Made by a program: the position numbers and the translations under genes
NCBI GenBank assembly: GCA_016926765.1
Contig: JAFGNY010000065.1
Span: forward strand, 1 to 7,266
Direction: 5' to 3'
Length of the DNA: 7,266 bases
DNA from: Bacteroidales bacterium
GTDB lineage: Bacteria; Bacteroidota; Bacteroidia; Bacteroidales; FEN-979
Notes under the pieces: generated by a model
What the model saw: only the letters and a program-made list of their open reading frames with translations
The model's database searches: none
Told to the model about the DNA's origin: nothing
Shown here: piece by piece, positions 1 through 5,053 of the stretch
Layout of the letters: each line of letters begins with the position of its first letter
Position numbering within the stretch: position 1 is the stretch's first letter

Positions 1-27
1 ACCTAACGCCACAACAGCAAGTTTCAT
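1..27 (-). CDS. 5' end of a divergent gene, possibly carbamate kinase (partial)
   Basis: Read on the minus strand from an ATG at 27-25, the window edge holds nine open codons giving MKLAVVALG. Carbamate kinases commonly begin with a short stretch of this kind followed by GNAL (M-x-x-VVALGGNAL), where the ALGGN loop binds substrate. The match is suggestive but stops at the decisive residues. The gene's reality is supported mainly by a perfect Bacteroidota-type -7 element (TACTTTTG, minus strand, 56-49) placed 21 nt before the ATG. It is transcribed away from the EamA transporter, sharing a 70-bp gap. Any other protein starting with a hydrophobic beta strand, or a signal peptide, remains possible; nine residues cannot settle it. 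Confidence 0.45.
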
Positions 28-48
28 AAGAGTTCTCTATATATGTGG

Positions 49-56
49 CAAAAGTA
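49..56 (-). promoter_or_regulatory. Bacteroidota-type -7 promoter element for the divergent gene
   Basis: The minus strand reads TACTTTTGCC here, an exact match to the TAnnTTTG -7 consensus used by the primary sigma factor of Bacteroidota. It lies 21 nt upstream of the minus-strand ATG at 27, so transcription would start near 42-45 and leave a leader of about 16 nt. I see no clear TTTG-type -33 element at the expected distance, so the call rests on the -7 box and its position. Confidence 0.45.
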
Positions 57-81
57 GAAATTTTTTGTAAATAGAAATTAG

Positions 82-89
82 TACATTCG
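82..89 (+). promoter_or_regulatory. Possible weak -7 element before the EamA transporter gene
   Basis: TACATTCG differs from the TAnnTTTG consensus by one base and lies 8 nt before the ATG at 98. A TTTG at 64-67 could act as a -33 box, but the 14-nt spacing is shorter than the usual 17-23. If used, the mRNA would begin almost at the start codon. The same placement is seen before mtaB and the DUF5916 gene. Confidence 0.25.
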
Positions 90-97
90 CCTCCCTG

Positions 98-976
98 ATG
101 AAAAACCAGCAGAAAGCATACCTGTTTGCACTCACCGCCGTCCTTTTCTGGAGTACGATTGGCTCTGCCATGAAAATCTCGCTGAACTACATCGATGTGG
201 TCCAGTTGCTCCTTATGGCAAACCTGGTCGCGGTAGTCGTCTTGTTTCTCATACTTGTTTCACAGAACAAACTCAGGCTCCTGAAAGGACTTCGGTTTTG
301 GGATTATGGCCGTTCGGCGATTCTCGGATTGCTCAACCCGTTTCTTTACTATATGGTACTTTTAGCAGCCTACGATTTGTTAAAAGCGCAGGAGGCAGGA
401 ACTTTAAACTACATCTGGCCGCTTATACTGGTTCTATTATCCATCCCCCTGCTCAAACAACAGATCAGCGGATGGAGCCTGATTGCCATCCTGATCAGCT
501 TCACCGGATTGCTGATCATCTCTACCCGTGGCGATATCCTGGAGTTCTCTTTTTCCAGTCCGCTTGGGGTCATCCTGGCCGTTGGAAGCGCTTTTTTCTG
601 GGCTCTGTACTGGATCCTGAATATGAAAGATGTCCGGGAGAATGTCAGCAAACTTTTCCTGAACTTCTGCTTTGGCTTTTTCTATATCCTGCTGCTTTAC
701 CTTTTCCGGGGTGACTTTGTCACTCCAACCTGGCAAGGAGTCGCCGGATCAGTTTATCTCGGAATCTTCGAAATGGGGCTCACCTTCATCTTCTGGCTGA
801 AAGCGCTCAACTATTCAAGCAATACGGCGAAAGTGTCCAACCTGGTCTACCTCTCCCCATTTCTTTCGTTGATCATCATCCGTTATGTTGTAGGTGAAAC
901 AATCCTGGGATCGACAGTTATTGGGTTATGCTTCATTATCAGTGGGATTATTCTTCAACAATACCTCAAAAAGTAA
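98..976 (+). CDS. EamA/DMT-family inner-membrane transporter
   Basis: This 292-residue protein belongs to the drug/metabolite transporter superfamily, whose members move small metabolites such as amino acids across the cytoplasmic membrane, usually outward. It shows the family's two-fold repeat: two EamA halves of about 140 residues, with roughly ten hydrophobic segments near 7-27, 33-54, 72-91, 101-118, 125-142, 156-174, 186-203, 215-236, 245-263 and 270-289. Family-like stretches include LFWSTIGSAMKI (16-27), LNYIWPLILVLLS (103-115), the second-half entry SAFFWALYW (164-172) and LGIFEMGLTFIFWLKAL (221-237). The length is normal for the family. The ATG at 98 puts the start just before the first membrane segment; no Shine-Dalgarno is seen, as is usual in Bacteroidota. 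Substrate cannot be assigned from sequence. It ends 21 bp before mtaB, which carries its own promoter-like box, and is divergent from the gene at 1-27. Confidence 0.9.
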   Translation: MKNQQKAYLFALTAVLFWSTIGSAMKISLNYIDVVQLLLMANLVAVVVLFLILVSQNKLRLLKGLRFWDYGRSAILGLLNPFLYYMVLLAAYDLLKAQEAGTLNYIWPLILVLLSIPLLKQQISGWSLIAILISFTGLLIISTRGDILEFSFSSPLGVILAVGSAFFWALYWILNMKDVRENVSKLFLNFCFGFFYILLLYLFRGDFVTPTWQGVAGSVYLGIFEMGLTFIFWLKALNYSSNTAKVSNLVYLSPFLSLIIIRYVVGETILGSTVIGLCFIISGIILQQYLKK

Positions 977-985
977 TATCTTACG

Positions 986-993
986 TACTTTTG
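986..993 (+). promoter_or_regulatory. -7 promoter element directly upstream of mtaB
   Basis: TACTTTTG followed by CAGC and then the ATG at 998 is an exact match to the Bacteroidota TAnnTTTG element. Transcription normally begins a few bases after this box, which would put the mRNA 5' end at or within a few bases of the start codon, a leaderless message. No good TTTG -33 box is seen about 20 bp upstream, where the end of the transporter gene lies. The short gap would also allow read-through from the transporter. Confidence 0.45.
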
Positions 994-997
994 CAGC

Positions 998-2353
998 ATG
1001 AATCCCCGAACCGTTGCTTTTCGCCATTTTGGATGCAAAGTCAATTATGCAGAAGCCTCAAACCTGTCAAGAAAGTTTGAAGAAAAGGGTTATCAACTTA
1101 CCGGATTTCATGATCAGGCAGATATCTATGTGATCAGTAGCTGCGCTGTTACAGCCATGGCCGAGAAAAAATGCCGGGCAGCCATCCGTCAGGCTCACGC
1201 CTTGAATCCGGCTGCCAGAATCGCCGTGATCGGGTGCTTCCCCCAACTGAAGCCAGAAGAACTTACCGGGATGGAAGGTGTTGATATCGTGCTGGGGCAC
1301 GAGGAGAAGTTTCATTTGCTTGAAGAGATCGAGGACGCAGAGCGAAAAGCACTGAGTACAGGGCAACCGACAGGTAGCGGTTGGCAATTGGCAGATACCC
1401 AGAAGGGAATCTTAGCCAGTGATCCAGCATCCGGCATCCGGCATCCGGCATCTGAATTCGTTCCCTCTTACTCGGCCGGAGACCGAACCCGGTCATTTCT
1501 CAAGATCCAGGATGGATGCGATTACCACTGTGCCTATTGTGCGATCCCGTTAGCCAGGGGACACAGCCGAAGCGGAACAATTGCACAGATTCTGAATGAA
1601 ATACAGCGGATCGTTGAAACTGGCGTCAAAGAGATCATCCTGACTGGGGTCAATATCGGAGACTTCGGAAAACATCACGGAGAAAGTCTCGTTCAGTTGC
1701 TGACTGCAATAGAAAAGGAGAGTCCTATTCCAAGGATCAGGATCTCTTCCATTGAACCAGATCTCCTTCAGGATGAAATCATTGATCTGATTGCCTCTTC
1801 GGAGAAATTTATGCCCCATTTCCATATCCCGCTCCAGTCGGGCTGTGACACAATCCTCAGGATGATGAAACGTAGATACTCTACGGAGTTGTATACCAGT
1901 CGCGTGGAAAGAATCCGGAAACGGTTGCCTGATGCCTGTATCGCTGCGGATCTCATCGTGGGGTTTCCGGGTGAAAGTGAAACCGATTTCATGAAAACCT
2001 ATACGTTCCTTGAACAACTTCCGGTTTCCTATCTGCACGTCTTCACATACAGCAGAAGGGATAACACATTGGCGGCAAAATCCTCAACCATTGTATCCAA
2101 TGCGGAGAAGAAGAAACGTAGCGAATGGCTGCACAACCTTTCCGACAAGAAAAAACTGGATTTTTATCGGTCTAACCTCGGTAAAACGGCAACCGTACTG
2201 TTTGAGTCGGATAACAAAAAAGGTATTATGCACGGTTTCACCGGGAACTATATCAAAGTGAAAACGCCTTATAATCCGAACCTGGTGAATGAGATCAGGA
2301 GTGTAATATTAACGAATCTGGAACGTAATGGGAGTTATGAGGTGAGGTTGTGA
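998..2353 (+). CDS. mtaB: tRNA t6A37 methylthiotransferase MtaB (radical SAM)
   Basis: MtaB converts N6-threonylcarbamoyladenosine at position 37 of ANN-decoding tRNAs into its 2-methylthio form, stabilising codon-anticodon pairing in the cytoplasm. The order is that of the MiaB/MtaB family: an N-terminal UPF0004 domain (about 4-115) with three cluster-binding cysteines, C13 (FGCKVNYAE), C49 (SSCAVT) and C80 (IGCFPQ); a radical SAM domain with CxxxCxxC at C174, C178 and C181 after GDRTRSFLKIQDG; and a C-terminal TRAM domain (about 389-447). The FGCKVN start and DGCDYHCAYCAIPLARG signature favour MtaB over MiaB or RimO. Its 451 residues are slightly long: residues about 122-153 (GQPTGSG...HPASEF) look like extra linker between the first two domains, and the DNA there is built of heptanucleotide tandem repeats (see repeats at 1381-1394 and 1424-1451). 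All catalytic cysteines are intact, so activity is expected. The ATG at 998 follows a promoter-like box directly. Confidence 0.95.
   Translation: MNPRTVAFRHFGCKVNYAEASNLSRKFEEKGYQLTGFHDQADIYVISSCAVTAMAEKKCRAAIRQAHALNPAARIAVIGCFPQLKPEELTGMEGVDIVLGHEEKFHLLEEIEDAERKALSTGQPTGSGWQLADTQKGILASDPASGIRHPASEFVPSYSAGDRTRSFLKIQDGCDYHCAYCAIPLARGHSRSGTIAQILNEIQRIVETGVKEIILTGVNIGDFGKHHGESLVQLLTAIEKESPIPRIRISSIEPDLLQDEIIDLIASSEKFMPHFHIPLQSGCDTILRMMKRRYSTELYTSRVERIRKRLPDACIAADLIVGFPGESETDFMKTYTFLEQLPVSYLHVFTYSRRDNTLAAKSSTIVSNAEKKKRSEWLHNLSDKKKLDFYRSNLGKTATVLFESDNKKGIMHGFTGNYIKVKTPYNPNLVNEIRSVILTNLERNGSYEVRL
1381..1394 (+). repeat. Heptamer tandem repeat (TTGGCAR)x2 inside mtaB
   Basis: Two adjacent 7-nt units, TTGGCAA and TTGGCAG, followed by ATA. 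This closely matches the intergenic heptamer array at 4982-5006 (same TTGGCAG unit, followed there by TAGATA). In mtaB it encodes part of the WQLAD stretch in the linker between the UPF0004 and radical SAM domains. Two copies alone would be weak; the match to the intergenic array and the second array 30 bp downstream make it credible. Confidence 0.55.
1424..1451 (+). repeat. Heptamer tandem repeat (CCRGCAT)x4 inside mtaB
   Basis: One CCAGCAT unit is followed by three perfect CCGGCAT units. Since three 7-nt units make 21 nt, the frame is restored every seven residues, and the protein shows PAS at 143-145 and again at 150-152 (PASGIRHPAS). The array lies in the non-conserved linker just before the conserved FVPSYSAGDRTRSFL segment, so it probably does not disturb either cluster-binding domain. 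Confidence 0.8.
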
Positions 2354-2369
2354 AGTGGTGCAGTGGTGA
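2354..2369 (+). repeat. Octamer tandem repeat (AGTGGTGM)x2 after the mtaB stop
   Basis: AGTGGTGC is followed at once by AGTGGTGA, starting on the base after the mtaB stop codon. It is a minimal two-copy repeat, listed because every longer gap between plus-strand genes in this window holds such short repeats. Confidence 0.4.
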
Positions 2370-2379
2370 AAAATACTAC

Positions 2380-2400
2380 TAAATCGTAAATTGTAAATCA
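2380..2400 (+). repeat. Heptamer tandem repeat (TAAATYR)x3 upstream of lgt
   Basis: TAAATCG, TAAATTG and TAAATCA stand in direct tandem, followed by the related AATCAAT and CATTAAT. They occupy the middle of the 68-bp gap between mtaB and lgt. The string TCGTAAATCA recurs at 3659-3668 just before the phosphatase gene, which hints at a dispersed intergenic sequence rather than a gene-specific regulatory site. No clear promoter box or hairpin is visible in this gap. Confidence 0.55.
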
Positions 2401-2421
2401 AATCAATCATTAATCAGCATC

Positions 2422-3588
2422 ATGTTTCCCCGAATCAGCGACCTATTCAATTACCTGTTTGACACAAACCTGAACATACCCATCCAGAGTTATGGTTTCA
2501 TGGTCGCCATGGCTTTTGTAGCTGGTGCTGTGGTTCTGTATGCTGAATTGAAACGTAAAGAGAAAGAGGGTCTTATTCCTCCACAGCAGAAAAAAATCCT
2601 GAAAGGAGCCCCGGCAACGGCCCGGGATCTCTTTTTCAATGCAGTCTTTGGATTTCTCCTGGGTTGGAAAGGGATAGGTATCATCCTTCATTATAGTCAG
2701 TTCAGCATCAATCCTCAGGAATATCTCCTGTCGTGGGATGGGAGCATCGGCCCCGGATTGTTGTTCGCTGCGGGCTTTGCCGGGTTTCATTACTATCAGA
2801 AATATAAGCAGCGGCTAGATCCGCCTGTATGGGAAGAGGTGACAGTACATCCTTACCAGCTTACCGGCTCTATCCTGCTGATTGCAGCTATCTTTGGCAT
2901 CATCGGATCTAAAATCTTTGACACGATTGAACATATCGGAGACCTGCTCAGGAATCCGGTGGAGACACTATTCTCTTTCGCCGGCCTTTCATTTTATGGC
3001 GGACTTATCGTTGCTGCAGTCGCAGTCGTCTGGTATGCCAGAAGGAATAAAATCAGAATGCCCTGTATCGCCGATGCAATAGCTCCTGCGTTGATCCTGG
3101 CATATGCGGTAGGACGCATAGGATGCCAACTTTCTGGAGATGGGTGTTGGGGCATCCCAAATCCAAACCCAATGCCTGAGTGGCTTCGGTTCCTTCCCGG
3201 CTGGGTATGGAGTTTTTCCTATCCGCATAATGTGATCAACGAGGGGATCCCTATTCCGGGTTGTGACGGGGAGCATTGTTTCATCCTGTCAACCCCTGTC
3301 TATCCCACTCCGCTTTATGAAACAACCATGGGACTTGTCATCTTTGGGATCCTCATGTCGTTCCGGAAACTTTGTAAAACTCCCGGCTATCTTTTTTCTA
3401 TCTACTTAATTCTAAATGGCATAGAAAGATTTATTATCGAAGAGATCAGGGTCAATAAACCTTATCATTTCCTGGGATTTCAGCTCACGCAAGCCCAGAT
3501 CATTGCCATAGGGCTGATCGTGTTAGGCGGACTCGGGTTTTGGTATTTTTGGTGGTTGGAAAAAAGGTATAAGGGTATGAAGGTATGA
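2422..3588 (+). CDS. lgt: Prolipoprotein diacylglyceryl transferase, Bacteroidota-type long form
   Basis: Lgt moves the diacylglyceryl group of phosphatidylglycerol onto the lipobox cysteine of prolipoproteins at the inner membrane, the first step of lipoprotein maturation. Recognisable parts are the N-terminal IQSYGFMVAMAF (21-32, the Tyr at 24 matching the conserved Tyr of the first core helix), SFYGGLI (190-196, equivalent to the HGGLIG motif), the signature ADAIAPALILAYAVGRIGCQ (217-236, R232 equivalent to E. coli R143), YPTPLYE (294-300) and NGIERFIIEEIR (332-343, R336 equivalent to E. coli R239). At 388 residues it is about 100 longer than the 291-residue E. coli enzyme, mainly through an extra hydrophobic region near 50-145. 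Two positions differ from E. coli: Tyr192 for His103 and Cys235 for Asn146; as I recall this is normal in Bacteroidota homologues. Four cysteines (235, 242, 281, 286) sit in or near a probable periplasmic loop. The last codons and the stop lie in an 8-nt tandem repeat. Confidence 0.93.
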   Translation: MFPRISDLFNYLFDTNLNIPIQSYGFMVAMAFVAGAVVLYAELKRKEKEGLIPPQQKKILKGAPATARDLFFNAVFGFLLGWKGIGIILHYSQFSINPQEYLLSWDGSIGPGLLFAAGFAGFHYYQKYKQRLDPPVWEEVTVHPYQLTGSILLIAAIFGIIGSKIFDTIEHIGDLLRNPVETLFSFAGLSFYGGLIVAAVAVVWYARRNKIRMPCIADAIAPALILAYAVGRIGCQLSGDGCWGIPNPNPMPEWLRFLPGWVWSFSYPHNVINEGIPIPGCDGEHCFILSTPVYPTPLYETTMGLVIFGILMSFRKLCKTPGYLFSIYLILNGIERFIIEEIRVNKPYHFLGFQLTQAQIIAIGLIVLGGLGFWYFWWLEKRYKGMKV

Positions 3589-3597
3589 TAGTATGAG
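3566..3597 (+). repeat. Octamer tandem repeat spanning the lgt stop codon
   Basis: Four degenerate 8-nt units stand in a row: GGTATAAG, GGTATGAA, GGTATGAT and AGTATGAG. They encode the last residues of Lgt (RYKGMKV) and contain its TGA stop at 3586-3588. Because 8 is not a multiple of 3, gaining or losing one unit would change the C-terminal residues and could move the stop. The tail is not part of the Lgt core, so the effect would be mild. Confidence 0.65.
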
Positions 3598-3615
3598 AGT
3601 TTCAATTATAATTAA

Positions 3616-3654
3616 CTTCGCCGAGCTTCGCTTCGCTCCGGTTCGAAAAACGAA
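3616..3654 (+). repeat. Pentamer-like repeat with small hairpins between lgt and the phosphatase gene
   Basis: The segment reads as six degenerate 5-nt units (CTTCG, CCGAG, CTTCG, CTTCG, CTCCG, GTTCG). It can fold: CCGAGC (3621-3626) pairs with GCTCCGG (3635-3641) with one bulged C and an 8-nt loop, and TTCG/CGAA flanks five A residues (3642-3654). No T-run follows, so an intrinsic terminator for lgt is possible but weakly supported. It is more GC-rich than the rest of the gap. Confidence 0.35.
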
Positions 3655-3674
3655 TCACTCGTAAATCATCTAAC

Positions 3675-4460
3675 GTGGATCTACAAAAACTAACTCTATC
3701 TGTTTGCCGGCTTTGTGAAGAAACCGGTCAGTTTCTCCGCCAGGAAGCCGGACGGCTTACACGGGAGGATATCCGCGAAAAAAGTGATGCAAATTTTGTA
3801 ACCTATGTGGATGAACAATCTGAAATGCGGTTGATTGAAGGGCTGATGAAACTTGTTCCCGAGAGTGGATTCATCGCTGAGGAGAGTCCGGACCTGTTGA
3901 CCAGTGACCTCACCTGGATCATTGATCCGTTGGATGGCACAACCAACTTCATCCACAATTTCCCTGTATATTCGATCAGTATCGCTCTGAGAAAAGATAA
4001 CAAGATCATTCTCGGAGTAGTTTTTGAAGCGGGTCAGCGTGAAATGTATTATACCTGGCAGGATACACACGCATGGATGAACGGGAAGGTTATTTCAGTT
4101 TCGCCGACAGCGAGCCTGAACGACAGTTTATTTGCCACAGGATTCCCTTACTGCGACTACAGCAGGCTGGATGAATATCTGGATTTTTTCAAATTCCTGA
4201 TGCAACAAACCAGAGGAGTCCGGAGGCTGGGTTCAGCTGCTGCCGACCTTGCCTGGGTCGCATGCGGCCGGCTCGACGGGTTTTACGAATATGGTCTTAG
4301 CCCGTGGGACGTGGCAGCAGGAAGTCTGCTGGTGAAGAATGCCGGAGGAAAGGTGTGTGATTTCAAGGGAGAAGAGAATTTTCTTTTCGGGAAAGAGATC
4401 ATTGCAACAAACGGACTGGTACATCAAAAATTCCTGGAACATCTTAATGATTATTTTTAA
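3675..4460 (+). CDS. Inositol-monophosphatase-family phosphatase (SuhB-like)
   Basis: This 261-residue protein belongs to the Mg2+-dependent, lithium-sensitive FIG superfamily, which removes phosphate from inositol monophosphates and related sugar or nucleotide phosphates in the cytoplasm. Metal and substrate motifs are all present: EKSDANFVTYVD (35-46), GFIAEES (65-71, E69 as metal ligand), the hallmark WIIDPLDGTTNFIHNFP (81-97, D84 and D87 binding metal), and WDVAAGSLLVKNAGG (211-225, D212 completing the site). Length and order fit true inositol monophosphatases better than CysQ or fructose-bisphosphatase. The start is a GTG at 3675: it gives an N-terminal helix (MDLQKLTLSVCRLCEETG) of family length, no in-frame ATG precedes it, and the next Met (51) would remove needed residues. 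The macrodomain gene begins 10 bp after its stop, so the two are probably co-transcribed. The actual substrate cannot be told from sequence. Confidence 0.92.
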   Translation: MDLQKLTLSVCRLCEETGQFLRQEAGRLTREDIREKSDANFVTYVDEQSEMRLIEGLMKLVPESGFIAEESPDLLTSDLTWIIDPLDGTTNFIHNFPVYSISIALRKDNKIILGVVFEAGQREMYYTWQDTHAWMNGKVISVSPTASLNDSLFATGFPYCDYSRLDEYLDFFKFLMQQTRGVRRLGSAAADLAWVACGRLDGFYEYGLSPWDVAAGSLLVKNAGGKVCDFKGEENFLFGKEIIATNGLVHQKFLEHLNDYF

Positions 4461-4470
4461 TGCCACCATC

Positions 4471-4980
4471 ATGCCAAAGAAACTGGAACGTATCCAGGGA
4501 GATATCACAAAAATTAAAGCAGACGTAATTGTCAACGCAGCCAACCGTTCTTTGCTGGGAGGAGGAGGCGTTGACGGAGCTATTCACCGTGCTGCCGGAA
4601 GAAAACTCCTCGAGACTTGCAAACAATTAAATGGCTGTGAAACAGGCCAGGCAAAGATCACTCCGGGATTTGACCTTCCTGCCCTCTTTGTTATTCATAC
4701 AGTAGGACCCGTATGGAATGACGGAAAAAACAGGGAACCTGAACTTCTCGCTGCTTGCTACAGAAATAGCCTGGAGTTGGCCCGCGACAATGATTGCAGG
4801 ACGATTGCATTTCCAACTATCAGTACTGGGGTTTACGGTTATCCTAAGCAAGAGGCCGCCCTGATTGCGGTGACCGAGGTAAAAAAGCATCTTTTACATA
4901 ACAATCTCCCTGAAAGAGTTATCTTTGTGTGTTTTGATGAGGAGAATTTCTCAATCTATGAGAGACTGCTCCCGCAGTAG
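4471..4980 (+). CDS. MacroD-type macrodomain protein (O-acetyl-ADP-ribose deacetylase / ADP-ribosyl hydrolase)
   Basis: This is a single macrodomain of 169 residues. MacroD-type enzymes (E. coli YmdB, human MacroD1/2) hydrolyse O-acetyl-ADP-ribose, the by-product of sirtuins, and remove mono-ADP-ribose from acidic residues in the cytoplasm. Family motifs appear in order: GDIT (10-13), ADVIVNAAN (17-25), the LLGGGGVDGAIHRAAG loop (28-43), CETGQAKIT (56-64), IHTVGP (75-80) and PTISTGVYGYP (115-125). N25 and D35 correspond to the residues known to matter in YmdB. I chose the ATG at 4471 because it places KKLERIQGDIT at the domain's normal beginning and falls 10 bp after the phosphatase stop. An in-frame ATG at 4447 would add eight residues (MIIFNATI) and overlap the phosphatase; the still longer frame from 4339 runs inside the phosphatase gene and is not credible. 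No Shine-Dalgarno is seen, so translational coupling is plausible. Confidence 0.92.
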   Translation: MPKKLERIQGDITKIKADVIVNAANRSLLGGGGVDGAIHRAAGRKLLETCKQLNGCETGQAKITPGFDLPALFVIHTVGPVWNDGKNREPELLAACYRNSLELARDNDCRTIAFPTISTGVYGYPKQEAALIAVTEVKKHLLHNNLPERVIFVCFDEENFSIYERLLPQ

Positions 4981-4981
4981 A

Positions 4982-5006
4982 CAGTTGGCAGTTGGCAGTT
5001 GGCAGT
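4982..5006 (+). repeat. Heptamer tandem repeat (CAGTTGG)x3.6 after the macrodomain gene
   Basis: Three perfect CAGTTGG units plus CAGT form a direct tandem array beginning one base after the macrodomain stop codon. The same core unit (TTGGCAG) occurs inside mtaB at 1381-1394. The array has no dyad symmetry, so it is not a terminator hairpin. It is far too short for a CRISPR array. Confidence 0.85.
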
Positions 5007-5018
5007 AGATAATTCGCT

Positions 5019-5039
5019 TTTTACATTTTACATTTTACA
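5019..5039 (+). repeat. Heptamer tandem repeat (TTTTACA)x3 upstream of the DUF5916 gene
   Basis: Three perfect TTTTACA units are placed 12 bp after the CAGTTGG array and end 14 bp before the ATG at 5054. The AT-rich array overlaps where the upstream promoter region of the DUF5916 gene would lie, so copy number could in principle alter promoter geometry. Together with the preceding array it fills most of the 73-bp gap. Confidence 0.8.
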
Positions 5040-5040
5040 A

Positions 5041-5048
5041 TTATTTTG
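5041..5048 (+). promoter_or_regulatory. Possible -7 element before the DUF5916 gene
   Basis: TTATTTTG, then CC, matches TAnnTTTG except for one base at the second position and lies 5 nt before the ATG at 5054. The layout mimics the perfect box before mtaB and predicts a leaderless or nearly leaderless mRNA. No TTTG -33 box is obvious; the TTTTACA array occupies that region. Confidence 0.35.
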
Positions 5049-5053
5049 CCTGG

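Noticed and set aside
298..714. An alternative plus-strand frame and overlapping minus-strand frames within the transporter gene
   Set aside because: They are out-of-frame shadows of a clear ten-helix EamA protein, with no independent start signal or family resemblance.
977..997. Terminator after the transporter gene
   Set aside because: The 21-bp gap has no inverted repeat; it holds only the promoter-like box of mtaB.
1550..2038. A 162-codon minus-strand open frame inside mtaB
   Set aside because: It is antisense to conserved radical SAM coding sequence and its translation resembles no known protein.
4339..4470. An in-frame upstream extension of the macrodomain protein (44 extra residues, starting inside the phosphatase gene)
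   Set aside because: The extra residues overlap conserved coding sequence of the phosphatase, do not resemble any macrodomain extension, and the ATG at 4471 gives the standard domain start.
4471..4980. Macrodomain as antitoxin of a DarTG-type toxin-antitoxin pair
   Set aside because: The neighbour is an inositol-monophosphatase-family enzyme, not a DarT ADP-ribosyltransferase, and the GGGGVDGAIH loop is of MacroD type rather than the DarG type.
4982..5039. Possible CRISPR-like or phage-attachment repeat region
   Set aside because: The units are 7 nt in direct tandem with no spacers, and there are no cas, integrase or tRNA genes nearby.
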